Origin: an uncultured Paracoccaceae bacterium
GTDB lineage: Bacteria; Pseudomonadota; Alphaproteobacteria; Rhodobacterales; Rhodobacteraceae
DNA length: 56,475 bases
Direction of reading: 5' to 3'
Assembly: GCA_938002605.1 (NCBI GenBank)
Contig: CALLAF010000010.1
Coordinates: forward strand, 1-56,475
Position numbers and translations under genes: made by a program. Below, piece by piece: positions 7,741 to 16,196 of this stretch. Under the pieces are notes generated by a model. That model made no database searches. It was not told where the DNA came from and saw nothing but the letters and a program-made list of their open reading frames with translations. Each line of letters begins with the position of its first letter. The stretch's first letter is position 1.

Positions 7741-8942
7741 CGCAAGCGCCGCTTAAATCCAGCTATGATGTCGTAATCGTCGGGGGCGCGATGCTTGGTT
7801 CATCCGTCGCATGGTTTCTTACGGATAATCCCGGCTTTGACGGGTCGATCCTCGTGGTGGAACGTGATCCAACCTACGAATTCACGTCAACGTCGCACAC
7901 AAATTCGTGCATGCGCCAGCAGTTCAGCCAAGAGATAAACATCCGTATCTCGCAGTTTGCCGCCGATTTCGTCAAGAATTTCCGCAGCTACATGGGCGAC
8001 GATCCACGCGTGCCAGAGGTCGTGCTGCAAAGCTATGGCTACATGTATTTGGCCGACAATGCCGCGTTTGCGGACACGTTGCGAGAGGGCCAAAAGCTCC
8101 AAGCCGCTTGCGGCGCGGGCACCAAACATATGACACGTGATGAAATTGCAGCGGCTTATCCGTTCTACCAGCTTGATGATATTGTGGCAGGCAATCACAA
8201 CCTGATCGACGAAGGTTATTTTGATGGCAACACGCTGTTTGACTGGTGGAAACGATCAGCACGTGAACGCGGCGCAGAATATGTCACGAACGAAGTGGTC
8301 GCGATGACAAAAGACGCAAGCGGTGCACGCGTGGAAAGTGTCACACTGAAATCCGGCGAGGTCATCGCCTGCGGCACGGTGGTCAACGCCAGCGGCCCAC
8401 GTGCGGCGCTGACCGCAAAGATGGCAGGTATTGATATCCCGGTAGAGCCGCGCAAACGCTATACTTATATATTCGAGGCTGAAAAGCCGCTGGATCGTGA
8501 CCTGCCGCTGACCATTGATCCATCGGGCGTGCATATGCGTTCAGAGGGCACATATTACCTTGCCGGATGCCCCCCGGATGATGATCCGGCCGTAGATCAC
8601 GATGATTTTGTGCAAGATCACAGTCTGTGGGAAGAAAAGGTCTGGCCGATCCTCGCGACGCGTATCCCACAGTTTGAGGCGATCAAGCTGCGCAATTCGT
8701 GGGCGGGGCACTATGCCTATAATACGCTGGATCAAAACGCGATTGTCGGGCCGCACAGTGAAATCACGAACTTTATCTTCGTAAACGGATTTTCGGGACA
8801 TGGATTCCAGCAAAGCCCCGCTATGGGGCGCGGCGTTGCTGAGTGGATTACTGCAGGCGCATATTCTAGTTTGGATTTGACCCCGTTCAGTTTTGACCGC
8901 ATCGCGCGCGGCATTCGTTTTGAAGAAAAGGCCGTGATATGA
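7737..8942 (+). CDS. FAD-dependent oxidoreductase (DAO/FOXRED1-like)
   Basis: 401 residues with an N-terminal Rossmann FAD motif, DVVIVGGAMLGSSVAWFL, followed by an acidic residue at the end of strand 2 (VVERDPTYEF). The C-terminus, FIFVNGFSGHGFQQSPAMGR, is the FAD-contacting tail of the D-amino-acid oxidase/sarcosine oxidase family. It is soluble with no signal peptide. In the operon it follows the ring-opening enzyme and precedes an aldolase, so it may oxidise a secondary amine or amino acid released by ring opening. That order is inference. It could be a dehydrogenase rather than an oxidase. Confidence 0.9.
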   Translation: MTQAPLKSSYDVVIVGGAMLGSSVAWFLTDNPGFDGSILVVERDPTYEFTSTSHTNSCMRQQFSQEINIRISQFAADFVKNFRSYMGDDPRVPEVVLQSYGYMYLADNAAFADTLREGQKLQAACGAGTKHMTRDEIAAAYPFYQLDDIVAGNHNLIDEGYFDGNTLFDWWKRSARERGAEYVTNEVVAMTKDASGARVESVTLKSGEVIACGTVVNASGPRAALTAKMAGIDIPVEPRKRYTYIFEAEKPLDRDLPLTIDPSGVHMRSEGTYYLAGCPPDDDPAVDHDDFVQDHSLWEEKVWPILATRIPQFEAIKLRNSWAGHYAYNTLDQNAIVGPHSEITNFIFVNGFSGHGFQQSPAMGRGVAEWITAGAYSSLDLTPFSFDRIARGIRFEEKAVI

Positions 8943-9724
8943 AAATGCATACCAACAAATTCCTCGCCGCGATGCAGGCGGGCGAAAAGCAGATCGGTTG
9001 TTGGATTAGTCTTGCCAACGCCTATTCCACCGAAGTTGTGGCCGGAGCTGGCTTTGATTGGTTGGTCGTTGATCTTGAACATACGCCTGGCGATATGCAG
9101 GATGTGTTGGGTCAATTGCAGGCCATCGCTCCCTACCATGCGACCGCGATTGTGCGCACACCGGTCAATGATCCGGTGATAGTGAAACGGCTACTTGATC
9201 TGGGGCCTGAAGGAATTTTGTTTCCGATGATCCAAAATGTTGATGAGGCACGCGCCGCTGTCGCCGCCACGCGCTACCCACCGCACGGCGTTCGTGGCGT
9301 CGCTGGGATCGCGCGTGGGAACCGATTTGGGCGCGTCACGGATTACTATGAAAACGTCCAAGCACAAACCTGCGTCATTTTGCAGATCGAAACCTGCGCC
9401 GCACTTGATCAAGCGGTCGAAATTGGCACTGTCGATGGGGTTGATGGCGTGTTCTTTGGGCCTGCGGATATTTCGGCTGATATGGGGCTGCTGGGTCAGC
9501 CGTTGCACCCGGATGTTTGGGACCGAATCATGCCTGCGGCGCGCAAACTGATGGATTCGGGTGTGCCTGTGGGCACGTTGGTCACTGATCCGGCGTTTGC
9601 GGCTGATCTATTGAATGATGGGTTCACATTTGTTGCCTGTGCCACTGATATCGGTGTGCTGGCGAAATCGACTGATAGTTTGATGGCGCAGATGCGCCAA
9701 TCTACCAATAAGGAAAACACATGA
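8939..9724 (+). CDS. HpcH/HpaI-family class II aldolase
   Basis: 261 residues, the standard size for metal-dependent HpaI/GarL-type pyruvate aldolases. Marks include IGCWISLANAYSTEVVAGAG, the FDWLVVDLEHTP strand, RYPPHGVRGVAGIARGNRFG, the metal-ligand Glu in QIETCAAL, and the metal-ligand Asp in VFFGPADISADMG. These enzymes cleave 2-keto-3-deoxy acids to pyruvate (or a related 2-oxo acid) plus an aldehyde. GarL, which splits 5-keto-4-deoxy-glucarate, belongs here. It is coupled by ATGA to the genes on both sides. Its presence says the pathway ends in a carbon-carbon cleavage yielding central metabolites. Confidence 0.92.
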   Translation: MKMHTNKFLAAMQAGEKQIGCWISLANAYSTEVVAGAGFDWLVVDLEHTPGDMQDVLGQLQAIAPYHATAIVRTPVNDPVIVKRLLDLGPEGILFPMIQNVDEARAAVAATRYPPHGVRGVAGIARGNRFGRVTDYYENVQAQTCVILQIETCAALDQAVEIGTVDGVDGVFFGPADISADMGLLGQPLHPDVWDRIMPAARKLMDSGVPVGTLVTDPAFAADLLNDGFTFVACATDIGVLAKSTDSLMAQMRQSTNKENT

Positions 9725-10557
9725 AGAAACTTGTTCTGACCGGGGCCGCTGGCCGTTTGGGGTCATATTTGCGCGAACCGCTGACAAAGATGTGCGACGA
9801 ACTGGTGTCGACCGATCTGGCGGCAGACATTGGCAACACATTGTCCGGCGAAACCTATGTCCAAGCCGACCTTGGCGATCTTGCCGCGCTCGAAACGATC
9901 CTAGAGGGTGCTGATATGGTCGTGCATTTTGGTGCCATCGGTGATGAGGCCGCGTGGGGTGATATCCTGCATTCTAACATTATCGGGGCCTATAATGTTT
10001 GGGAAGCTGCGTACCGCAAGGGCGTGCGCCGCGTTGTGTATGCAAGCTCTGTCCACGCTGTAGGGATGCATTTAAAAACCGACGTGATCGATCTAGATGC
10101 GCCGCATAAGCCGGACACTTATTACGGGTTGGCGAAATGTTTTTGCGAAGATCTGGCAAGCCTGTACTGGGATAAACGCGGCGTGGAATCGGTTTGTATG
10201 CGGATTTTCTCATGCGCGCAGGCAAACAACGCACGGTCGCTTGGCACGTGGCTATCCTATGATGATTTGATTCATTTGGTCGAACGCTCCATCGACTCGC
10301 CTGTGGTCGGCTTTACAAAGGTTTGGGGAATTTCCAATAACGACCGTGTTGTGGTCGATAACAGCAAGGCCGCGCATTTGGGGTATCGTCCGAAAGACAA
10401 CGCCGAAGTCTTTGCCAAAGAAATTCTGGCCGACACGCCGCCACTGGATAACAAAGACCTTGCCAACCTGTGCATTGGTGGGCCGTTCGCAACGGTTGAT
10501 TTGGGGAATTCCGGTGTTGCCGCGCTGGGTGTCGTGGATGACCGGAAAGAAAACTAA
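9721..10557 (+). CDS. NAD(P)-dependent epimerase/dehydratase, uronate-dehydrogenase-like
   Basis: A 278-residue extended SDR. The N-terminus KLVLTGAAGRLGSYLREPL carries the TGxxGxxG dinucleotide motif. VVHFGAIGDEAAW and YASSVHAVGMH contain the catalytic Ser region, and YYGLAKCFCEDL gives the Tyr-x-x-x-Lys pair. The TGAAGRLG start and short length are closest to bacterial uronate dehydrogenases (Udh), which oxidise hexuronates to aldarolactones. It is the last gene of the operon and is followed 4 bases later by a strong terminator hairpin. Udh-like plus HpaI-like enzymes point to a sugar-acid-like intermediate. The substrate remains unknown. Confidence 0.85.
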   Translation: MKKLVLTGAAGRLGSYLREPLTKMCDELVSTDLAADIGNTLSGETYVQADLGDLAALETILEGADMVVHFGAIGDEAAWGDILHSNIIGAYNVWEAAYRKGVRRVVYASSVHAVGMHLKTDVIDLDAPHKPDTYYGLAKCFCEDLASLYWDKRGVESVCMRIFSCAQANNARSLGTWLSYDDLIHLVERSIDSPVVGFTKVWGISNNDRVVVDNSKAAHLGYRPKDNAEVFAKEILADTPPLDNKDLANLCIGGPFATVDLGNSGVAALGVVDDRKEN

Positions 10558-10561
10558 AATA

Positions 10562-10592
10562 GATTTGCCCCGATGCGAATTCGGGGCAAATC
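10562..10592. terminator. bidirectional hairpin terminator between convergent genes
   Basis: GATTTGCCCCGA (10562-10573) pairs perfectly with TCGGGGCAAATC (10581-10592), leaving a 7-base loop. The 12-bp GC-centred stem lies between the operon's last stop codon and the convergent small gene at 10603. The flanking T-runs are weak, but position and stem strength support transcription termination in both directions. Confidence 0.8.
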
Positions 10593-10602
10593 CAAGACAG
10601 GC

Positions 10603-10866
10603 TTAGCTGTCCATTTTTGCAGCGATTTCGTCGAGCGAAGTGCAAACAGCTTCGATGTCGTCTGCTTCTGCAGCAGCTGCGATAGCAGTCTGAAGCTCGG
10701 TTGAAATTTCCATCATCATTTCAGGGTTTGTTGCAGCCAAAGCTTGCATGCCTGTTGAGATTTCAGTTGTCTTTTCTTGAATGGATGCTTCCGTGCACTC
10801 AGCAGATGCAGTTGTTGCGATTGTCGCGAATACGAGAGCCGCTGAGGTTTTTAACACGTTGTTCAT
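10603..10866 (-). CDS. small exported protein of unknown function
   Basis: 87 residues with a clear Sec signal peptide (MNNVLKTSAALVFATIATTASA, cut expected after ASA). The mature part of about 65 residues is acidic, helical and methionine-rich, with two cysteines (ECTEAS near its start and AVCTSLDE near the end) that could form one disulfide in the periplasm. AGGAAA lies upstream of the ATG on the reverse strand. I recognise no named domain. It is a single gene, convergent with the hydantoinase operon. Confidence 0.8.
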   Translation of the reverse strand: MNNVLKTSAALVFATIATTASAECTEASIQEKTTEISTGMQALAATNPEMMMEISTELQTAIAAAAEADDIEAVCTSLDEIAAKMDS

Positions 10867-11019
10867 TTTAGGTTTTTCCTATTTGAGTTTCGAACAGCGG
10901 CTACTTGTTATAAAACTTCAGTGGTGTCCATAGCGCGTTTTTTGTCGGCGCATTGTTGCTGGCAATTTGCAGACTATAAGCGAGTTTTTACTGGGTATCA
11001 CATTATAGTGATTGGGTTT

Positions 11020-11463
11020 TTACGTGATTTTGGCTTCCCGTTTGGGCGGGTTGCGGGCAGCCCAAACGCCTGCCAAAATGCAAGCTACCCCAACGACGCG
11101 CGCAAAGGTGTTGCCGGGCGCGCCAAGGATTACATCAAGCAGAACACCTGATATCATCTGGCCTGCAATAATCAGCATTGCAGTATGTGCCGCACCAATG
11201 CGTGGGATCAACCAACTGCCTGCTGCGATAAACACAACGCCAATGGGCCCACCCAGATACGCCCACCAAGGGGCGTCGCCGGGGTTGCCCGCGAACAGCC
11301 CGCCAATGGCCAGCGCAATGCATGTAATAAAGACAAGCCCAACAAGATGGTTCCAAAACGAAGATTCAAGCGCAGATGTTGATAGCGCAAGACGCCCGTT
11401 GATCTGCCGGCTAAGCCCAACCAACAGCCCAGCAAGGACCGCAAGTGCTGCATAGGCTATCAT
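11020..11463 (-). CDS. DMT-family transporter, DUF606/YdcZ type (second half)
   Basis: 147 residues, almost entirely hydrophobic with 4-5 predicted membrane helices. It begins MIAYAALAVLAGLLVGLSRQ and carries the WNHLVG and GAPGNTFARVVGVACILAG motifs of the DUF606 (YdcZ) branch of the drug/metabolite transporter superfamily. It overlaps the preceding DUF606 gene by ATGA (11460-11463). Two single-domain proteins encoded in tandem probably make a heterodimeric transporter. The substrate is unknown. Confidence 0.87.
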   Translation of the reverse strand: MIAYAALAVLAGLLVGLSRQINGRLALSTSALESSFWNHLVGLVFITCIALAIGGLFAGNPGDAPWWAYLGGPIGVVFIAAGSWLIPRIGAAHTAMLIIAGQMISGVLLDVILGAPGNTFARVVGVACILAGVWAARNPPKREAKIT

Positions 11464-11927
11464 GCCCCGCCCCCCAAAAAGATCAAAATCAGACTGCCCG
11501 CGAGGATAAACATCATAGACATATAGTCACGCGGCGTCGGGCTGCGCTTGGGCAACCCAAACAGCCCCTGCATATCGGCAAACAAGCTAAACACAACTTG
11601 CCCCGCTAATCCCAACGCAATTGTACCCGATAGCGCCAGTGCAGTGTTCATCGTAGCCGAGGTTAACATCACGGTCACACCGCCTGATATTCCGCCCAAA
11701 TAGACCCAAAGCGGTGGGCGCACGCGCGCGGCGCGTTTGGGGCGTAAAATTAGGAGTAGAAACAGTGCGACGATGCTACCGGTCAGATGTGGTATCCATG
11801 ATGCGAAAAACAGTGATCCACGTGCAGCAAGGGTTCCGTTGCACAACACCATCAGTGTCAGCAAGCCACCGGCTCCAAAGGCCGCAGTAAAGTGGAAAAA
11901 TTGTGTGCTGCGCGCTAAATCTGACAT
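11460..11927 (-). CDS. DMT-family transporter, DUF606/YdcZ type (first half)
   Basis: 155 residues from ATG 11927 (a TTG two codons upstream is also possible). It has about five hydrophobic helices, with ASWIPHLTGSIVALFLLLIL and LWVYLGGISGGVTVMLTSAT typical of DUF606. It is the first gene of the two-gene unit with 11020-11463 and is translationally coupled to it. No ribosome binding site is obvious before the ATG. It probably pairs with its neighbour in the inner membrane. Confidence 0.87.
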   Translation of the reverse strand: MSDLARSTQFFHFTAAFGAGGLLTLMVLCNGTLAARGSLFFASWIPHLTGSIVALFLLLILRPKRAARVRPPLWVYLGGISGGVTVMLTSATMNTALALSGTIALGLAGQVVFSLFADMQGLFGLPKRSPTPRDYMSMMFILAGSLILIFLGGGA

Positions 11928-12185
11928 TTGCAATGCATTGCGGTTTTGTACCGCAGGAGCAAGAGCAGATTACGCGCATGTGGGGCTAAACAGAACCACC
12001 ACATACGCGCCAAAATCGTGAACACAATACGGATTAATCAAAAACAAATTACTCGTTAAGCATGGAAACTGACATTCATCGGCCCCATGAGCGGTTTTTA
12101 GCCCATCGATATGTTGAGAATTTGACGCAATTTGTGCATTCATAAGACTCTGGTGTGCTCAATTCGGTCACAATTGGTTTTCTCG
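11928..12185. other. intergenic region between divergent DUF606 pair and rpsD
   Basis: No gene is seen. It contains an imperfect inverted repeat around 11977-12014 (GCGCATGTGG and CCACATACGCGC). The right part is AT-rich and leads into the rpsD promoter. A reverse open frame at 12076-12300 overlaps that promoter and looks non-coding. Confidence 0.45.
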
Positions 12186-12213
12186 TTGACAGTATTTTGA
12201 GGATCACTATAAG
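12186..12213 (+). promoter_or_regulatory. sigma-70-type promoter for rpsD
   Basis: A consensus -35 TTGACA at 12186-12191 is followed after 16 bases by TATAAG at 12208-12213. It leaves a leader of about 100 bases before the rpsD start. This is the best promoter match noticed in the window, fitting a highly expressed ribosomal gene. Confidence 0.65.
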
Positions 12214-12321
12214 CCGCTCATTCATTGGTGTTGGTGGACCTCGCAAGAGGAACCCTGTCGTTCCGGCAAAATCCGGGAAAAAGGACAACGCCCTTCGCAA
12301 ACTAAAGAAGGAGATCAGCGT

Positions 12322-12942
12322 ATGACTAAACGTACCGCTGCCAAGTATAAAATTGATCGCCGCATGGGCGAAAACATCTGGGGTCGTCCTAAGTCACCAG
12401 TAAACCGTCGCGAATATGGCCCCGGCCAGCACGGTCAGCGCCGTAAGGGCAAACTTTCCGATTTCGGTACACAGCTGCGCGCAAAGCAAAAGCTAAAAGG
12501 TTACTATGGCGACCTGACCGAGAAACAGTTCCGTCGCATCTACGGCGAAGCTGAGCGTGTAAAAGGCGATACAGGTGAAAACCTTATCGGTCTGCTTGAG
12601 CGCCGCTTGGACGCTGTTGTTTACCGCGCGAAGTTCGTGCCAACAGTTTTTGCTGCGCGTCAGTTCGTGAACCACGGCCATGTCACAGTGAACGGTAAGA
12701 AAGTGAACATTCCTTCTTACCGTGTGAAAGAAGGCGACGTGATCGAAGTACGTCAAAAGTCTAAGCAGTTGGAACTGGTTTTGGTTGCTTCACAACTGCC
12801 AGAGCGTGACGTTCCTGACTACATGGAAGTTGATCACTCCAAGATGGTAGCGACATTCGTACGTACACCAACTTTGGGCGATGTGCCTTACCCGGTCACA
12901 ATGGAACCAAACCTCGTGGTCGAATTCTACGCCAAGAACTAA
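12322..12942 (+). CDS. rpsD: 30S ribosomal protein S4
   Basis: 206 residues, the normal S4 length. It starts [20 protein letters not shown] and has the S4 RNA-binding domain with [38 protein letters not shown] and the C-terminal EFYAKN. It binds 16S rRNA early in small-subunit assembly. The start has a strong AAGGAG 9 bases upstream. It is a monocistronic gene with its own promoter and terminator, as usual in alphaproteobacteria, rather than part of the alpha operon as in E. coli. Confidence 0.99.
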   Translation: MTKRTAAKYKIDRRMGENIWGRPKSPVNRREYGPGQHGQRRKGKLSDFGTQLRAKQKLKGYYGDLTEKQFRRIYGEAERVKGDTGENLIGLLERRLDAVVYRAKFVPTVFAARQFVNHGHVTVNGKKVNIPSYRVKEGDVIEVRQKSKQLELVLVASQLPERDVPDYMEVDHSKMVATFVRTPTLGDVPYPVTMEPNLVVEFYAKN

Positions 12943-12964
12943 TTGTTCTTGCAATTGCGATTTC

Positions 12965-12993
12965 AAAGGCCGCGCCATATGGTGCGGCCTTTT
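12965..12993 (+). terminator. rho-independent terminator of rpsD
   Basis: AAAGGCCGCGCC / GGTGCGGCCTTT form a 12-bp stem (one G-U pair) with loop ATAT, followed by TTTTGCG. It lies 22 bases after the rpsD stop. Confidence 0.9.
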
Positions 12994-13068
12994 GCGTTTT
13001 GCGGTTTGATTTACCGCAAGGCTCCTGTGTGCGTTTCGCGGTATGGCTGCACTGGAAGGGAACCCCCA

Positions 13069-13566
13069 ATGGCCGCAACCACCAAATCAGCACTCCTTGA
13101 GATTTCACAAAAAGAATTCGCCAAGCTGTCAAAACTTGTCGATGCGGTTGATGTCAATATGGCAATGAAGAAGGGTGATGAAGATACCTCAATCTAGGAC
13201 GTTATCGCGCACCGCGCCCACTGGATCAGCCTATTCTTGGGGTGGTATGCCGATGGGCAAGCAGGAAAGGCCGTGTTCTTTCCCGCTGAAGGGTACAAGT
13301 GGAACGATCTAAAGCGCTACAACGCTGATCTACGTCAGCGTCAGAATGACCTAGACTGGGATGGCGCGAAATCTGCGTTAGCGTCGGGGTATGCCGATTT
13401 GATTGCATTTATCACTTCGAAGTCCGAGGCAGAGCTTTACGGTGGTCCGATGAAAGGCGCCAATAACAAATGGACGCCGGGGCGCTGGGCCGAAGCGGCC
13501 GGACCGAGCCATTTTCGATCAGCTGCGAAATTCGTGCGCGCGGAAATACGTTCACGTGAACTCTAA
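13069..13566 (+). pseudogene. ClbS/DfsB-family (DUF1706) protein gene interrupted by an amber codon
   Basis: One frame runs from ATG 13069 to a TAA at 13564 and would encode about 165 residues, the normal size of ClbS/DfsB four-helix-bundle proteins. It is broken by a TAG at 13195-13197, after MAATTKSALLEISQKEFAKL ... EDTSI. Directly after the stop the frame resumes with DVIAHRAHWISLFLGWYADG, then YKWNDLKRYNADLR and WTPGRWAEAAGPSHFRSAAK, all family signatures. A one-base change (for example AAG to TAG) explains the break. ClbS hydrolyses the colibactin warhead and DfsB is a relative, but the role here is unknown. A sequencing error or a very recent mutation is possible because the rest is intact. 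Confidence 0.85.
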
Positions 13567-13615
13567 CTTGAGATCAAGAAATTAGACGCGTATGCATGCA
13601 TAAAGGAGCGCAGAT

Positions 13616-14131
13616 ATGCAGCTAACGAGATCTAGAATGTTGCTCATCGGGGCCTGCGTCGCGGTGTGCGGTGTCGCAGGGTGTTCACGCGAACCGCAAG
13701 CCACGCGCGCGTCAGCGTCTGATATCAACTGCATGGCCCGCGCCATGTATTTTGAATCAAACCGATCCAGTCGTGATGGCATGGTTGCGGTTGGCAGTGT
13801 CGTTATGAACCGCGTGCAGTCTGATGCATTCCCTGACAGCGTTTGCGCCGTTGTCGGCCAGCGAAATCAATTTGCACCCGGCGTGATGACCAAAGCGATG
13901 GACGGCCAGGGGCGGGCATTGGCAGAGGCATCGGCGACAGCCGTGCTGGCGGGGGAACGGCACCCGCATGTCGCCAGCGCAAAGTTTTTTCATGCTGCTT
14001 GGTATGACGCCGACTACAACAATATTCACTATGTGGTCACAGCTGGCGGCAATGCTTTTTATGAAAAGCGACGCCCCGAAAACGTGACGACCCCAGATCC
14101 GCTTCCACAAACCGAGGGCGTCACGGGCTAG
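13616..14131 (+). CDS. cell wall hydrolase, SleB-like (Hydrolase_2), lipoprotein
   Basis: 171 residues with a lipoprotein signal: MQLTRSRMLLIGACVAVCG then VAGC, acylated Cys at about residue 23. The mature domain matches the SleB/CwlJ-type Hydrolase_2 family: NCMARAMYFESNRSSRDGMV, VGSVVMNRVQSDAFPDSVC and KFFHAAWYDADYNN. The Glu in MYFES is the likely catalytic acid. The family cleaves glycan strands of peptidoglycan as lytic transglycosylases, here predicted from a membrane anchor in the periplasm. The start has AAAGGAG upstream. Confidence 0.88.
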   Translation: MQLTRSRMLLIGACVAVCGVAGCSREPQATRASASDINCMARAMYFESNRSSRDGMVAVGSVVMNRVQSDAFPDSVCAVVGQRNQFAPGVMTKAMDGQGRALAEASATAVLAGERHPHVASAKFFHAAWYDADYNNIHYVVTAGGNAFYEKRRPENVTTPDPLPQTEGVTG

Positions 14132-14143
14132 CCGCGCTGAAAG

Positions 14144-14620
14144 CTAGTTGAATAGCGCAGCCAATTTGTCGAACGCTTGGTTCCAGCCACCTTCGCCGGG
14201 TGATCCTTCAGGGACGCCAACATGCGTCATGGTCATGCGGGTTTGTCCATCGACTTCTTGTAACTCAACAATTACTTCTGTGACCTCTGGCGTACCTTCG
14301 GGCATCCCCATGCTGGCGGGCGAAATTAGGTTGCCATCCGCGTCACACATGCTTTCGGTATAGACCAATCGATTGGGGGCTGCGATTTCCTTGTAGGCGC
14401 CAGTGAACCACATGGTCATCGTGCGGTCCGGCATTTTCATTTCCATACAAATCTTGCGGGTGCCGCCGATAGCAACATCCATTTCGGCGACAGGAATCGT
14501 CATACCGTTCGGGCCGTACCATTGGCTGAATTTGGCGGGATCTGTCCACATGTCCCACACGGCGTCAATGCTGGCGTTGAAATTGCGCGTGATCACGACT
14601 GAATTTGCTGCGTCGGTCAT
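14144..14620 (-). CDS. SRPBCC (AHSA1-like) domain protein
   Basis: 158 residues forming a START/Bet v 1-like domain of the AHSA1 type: VVITRNFNASIDAVWDMWTD at the start, WYGPNGMTIP, and the C-terminal GGWNQAFDKLAALFN. It is the second gene after an ArsR-type repressor with a 4-base overlap (14617-14620). This ArsR-SRPBCC pair is very common in bacteria, but the ligand is generally unknown. It is soluble and cytoplasmic. Confidence 0.9.
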   Translation of the reverse strand: MTDAANSVVITRNFNASIDAVWDMWTDPAKFSQWYGPNGMTIPVAEMDVAIGGTRKICMEMKMPDRTMTMWFTGAYKEIAAPNRLVYTESMCDADGNLISPASMGMPEGTPEVTEVIVELQEVDGQTRMTMTHVGVPEGSPGEGGWNQAFDKLAALFN

Positions 14621-14949
14621 TCTTTATCCTCGTTTTTTGCTAATAATTTGGCCATCATATCAAACCTATCGCCCCAAATATGGCGGTATTGATCGGCCCA
14701 TGTTGCAATGGCTTCGATAGGGGCTGCGTCGATTTTACAGGGGCGAAATTGGGCGTTGCGACCGCGCGAAATGAAACCGGCGTCTTCTAAAACACGGATA
14801 TGTTTTGAGATGGCGGGTAGGCTCATCTCAAACGGCTCTGCAAGTTCGTTTACAGTTGCTTCACCCGTGGCGAGTCGCGCAAGGATTGCGCGCCGCGTCG
14901 GGTTGGCGAGCGCTGCAAACGCGCTATCAAGTCGGATGTGTTGTGTCAT
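14617..14949 (-). CDS. ArsR-family transcriptional regulator
   Basis: 110 residues with a winged helix. The key segment is NPTRRAILARLATGEATVNE then LAEPFEMSLPAISKHIRVLE, the ArsR recognition helix. It lacks the metal-binding cysteine pair of ArsR/SmtB metal sensors, so it belongs to the non-metal group usually paired with SRPBCC proteins. It is divergent from hisC. A palindrome at 14979-14990 in the shared promoter region is a candidate operator. Confidence 0.9.
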   Translation of the reverse strand: MTQHIRLDSAFAALANPTRRAILARLATGEATVNELAEPFEMSLPAISKHIRVLEDAGFISRGRNAQFRPCKIDAAPIEAIATWADQYRHIWGDRFDMMAKLLAKNEDKE

Positions 14950-14978
14950 AACGCCATTAATAAACCAGCTAGTTAATA

Positions 14979-14990
14979 AATCAATTGATT
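14979..14990. promoter_or_regulatory. palindrome in the ArsR-hisC divergent promoter region
   Basis: AATCAATTGATT is a perfect 12-base palindrome inside a longer AT-rich, partly symmetric stretch (TTAATA left, AAATAA right), 30 bases upstream of the ArsR start. Its position suits autorepression by the ArsR protein. Confidence 0.4.
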
Positions 14991-15107
14991 AAATAATGCG
15001 GAGATGCTGCGACTTTTTTGCCTATATTTTCTATGCCTGCCGCTAGCGTCTGGTCACGCTGCATCCGGGGCGCTAGAAACGGGCAACTAAACAAAGGTGG
15101 GGGCACC

Positions 15108-16196
15108 ATGGCGGACGATATTCAACCACAACCGGGTATTATGGATATTGCACTCTATGAGGGCGGCGTTTCGACGCTTGATGGGGTCACGAATGTGCTC
15201 AAACTGTCGTCCAATGAAAATCCAGCGGGCCCAAGCGACGCGGCAAAGGAAGCGTTTTCGCGCGCCGTGCATCAGCTGCATCGCTACCCGTCTGCGGACC
15301 ATAGTAAACTACGCGCCGCGATTGGTGAGGTTTGGGATGTTGACCCCGACCGCGTGATTTGTGGCGTTGGATCGGATGAGATCTTACATTTCATGTGCCA
15401 GTGTTATGTCGGTCCGGGTGATGAGGTGATCCACACAGAACATGGGTTTGCGATCTACCGGATTGCGACACTTGCAGCGGGCGGCACCCCGGTCGAAGTC
15501 CGCGAACGTGAACGGACCACTGATGTCGAAGCGATCCTTGCAGCTTGCAATGAACGGACCAAGCTCGTTTTTATCGCAAACCCCAATAACCCAACCGGTA
15601 CAATGATCGGCCCAAGCGAATTGGCCCAGCTTGCCGAAGGTCTACCTCCGCAAGCCATCTTGGTGCTGGATGGGGCTTACGCCGAATATGTTGACGGATA
15701 TGATGCCGGGTTGGCTCTGATCGAAGCGCGCGAAAACGTCGTGATGACGCGTACATTTTCCAAAATCTACGGGCTAGGCGGCTTGCGCATTGGCTGGGGC
15801 TATGGACCACGCGCGATTATCGATGTGATGAACCGCATTCGGGGGCCGTTTAACATGTCTTCTGCGGCGCTCGAAACCGCCGAAGCCGCCGTGCGCGACA
15901 CCGATTACACCGAAAAATGCCGCGTTGAAAACGCACGTCTACGCGAATGGATGGCGACAGCCTTGGCGGAACTTGGGGTGCCCTCTGACACTTCGACCGC
16001 AAATTTTGTGCTGGCGCGTTTTGCCGACGCTGCCGAAGCACAAGCTTGCGATCAGGCGCTACGCGATGTGGGTATCATCGTACGCCAAGTTGCAGGATAT
16101 AAACTGCCGCATTGTTTGCGCATCACGGTCGGCGATGAAAGCGCATGCCGCCGTGTTGTTCATACGATTGCTCAATTCAAAGGGGCCATCGCGTGA
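15108..16196 (+). CDS. hisC: histidinol-phosphate aminotransferase
   Basis: 362 residues, a PLP-dependent fold-type I aminotransferase. Marks are [13 protein letters not shown] near the N-terminus, [26 protein letters not shown], and the PLP lysine in [23 protein letters not shown] 15108 is used (AAAGGTGGGGG upstream) rather than an in-frame TTG at 15018. It overlaps tyrC by GTGA. HisC-type enzymes convert imidazole-acetol phosphate to histidinol phosphate and often also transaminate prephenate or phenylpyruvate. The coupling to prephenate dehydrogenase suggests a role in Tyr/Phe synthesis here. Other his genes are not in the window. Confidence 0.95.
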   Translation: MADDIQPQPGIMDIALYEGGVSTLDGVTNVLKLSSNENPAGPSDAAKEAFSRAVHQLHRYPSADHSKLRAAIGEVWDVDPDRVICGVGSDEILHFMCQCYVGPGDEVIHTEHGFAIYRIATLAAGGTPVEVRERERTTDVEAILAACNERTKLVFIANPNNPTGTMIGPSELAQLAEGLPPQAILVLDGAYAEYVDGYDAGLALIEARENVVMTRTFSKIYGLGGLRIGWGYGPRAIIDVMNRIRGPFNMSSAALETAEAAVRDTDYTEKCRVENARLREWMATALAELGVPSDTSTANFVLARFADAAEAQACDQALRDVGIIVRQVAGYKLPHCLRITVGDESACRRVVHTIAQFKGAIA

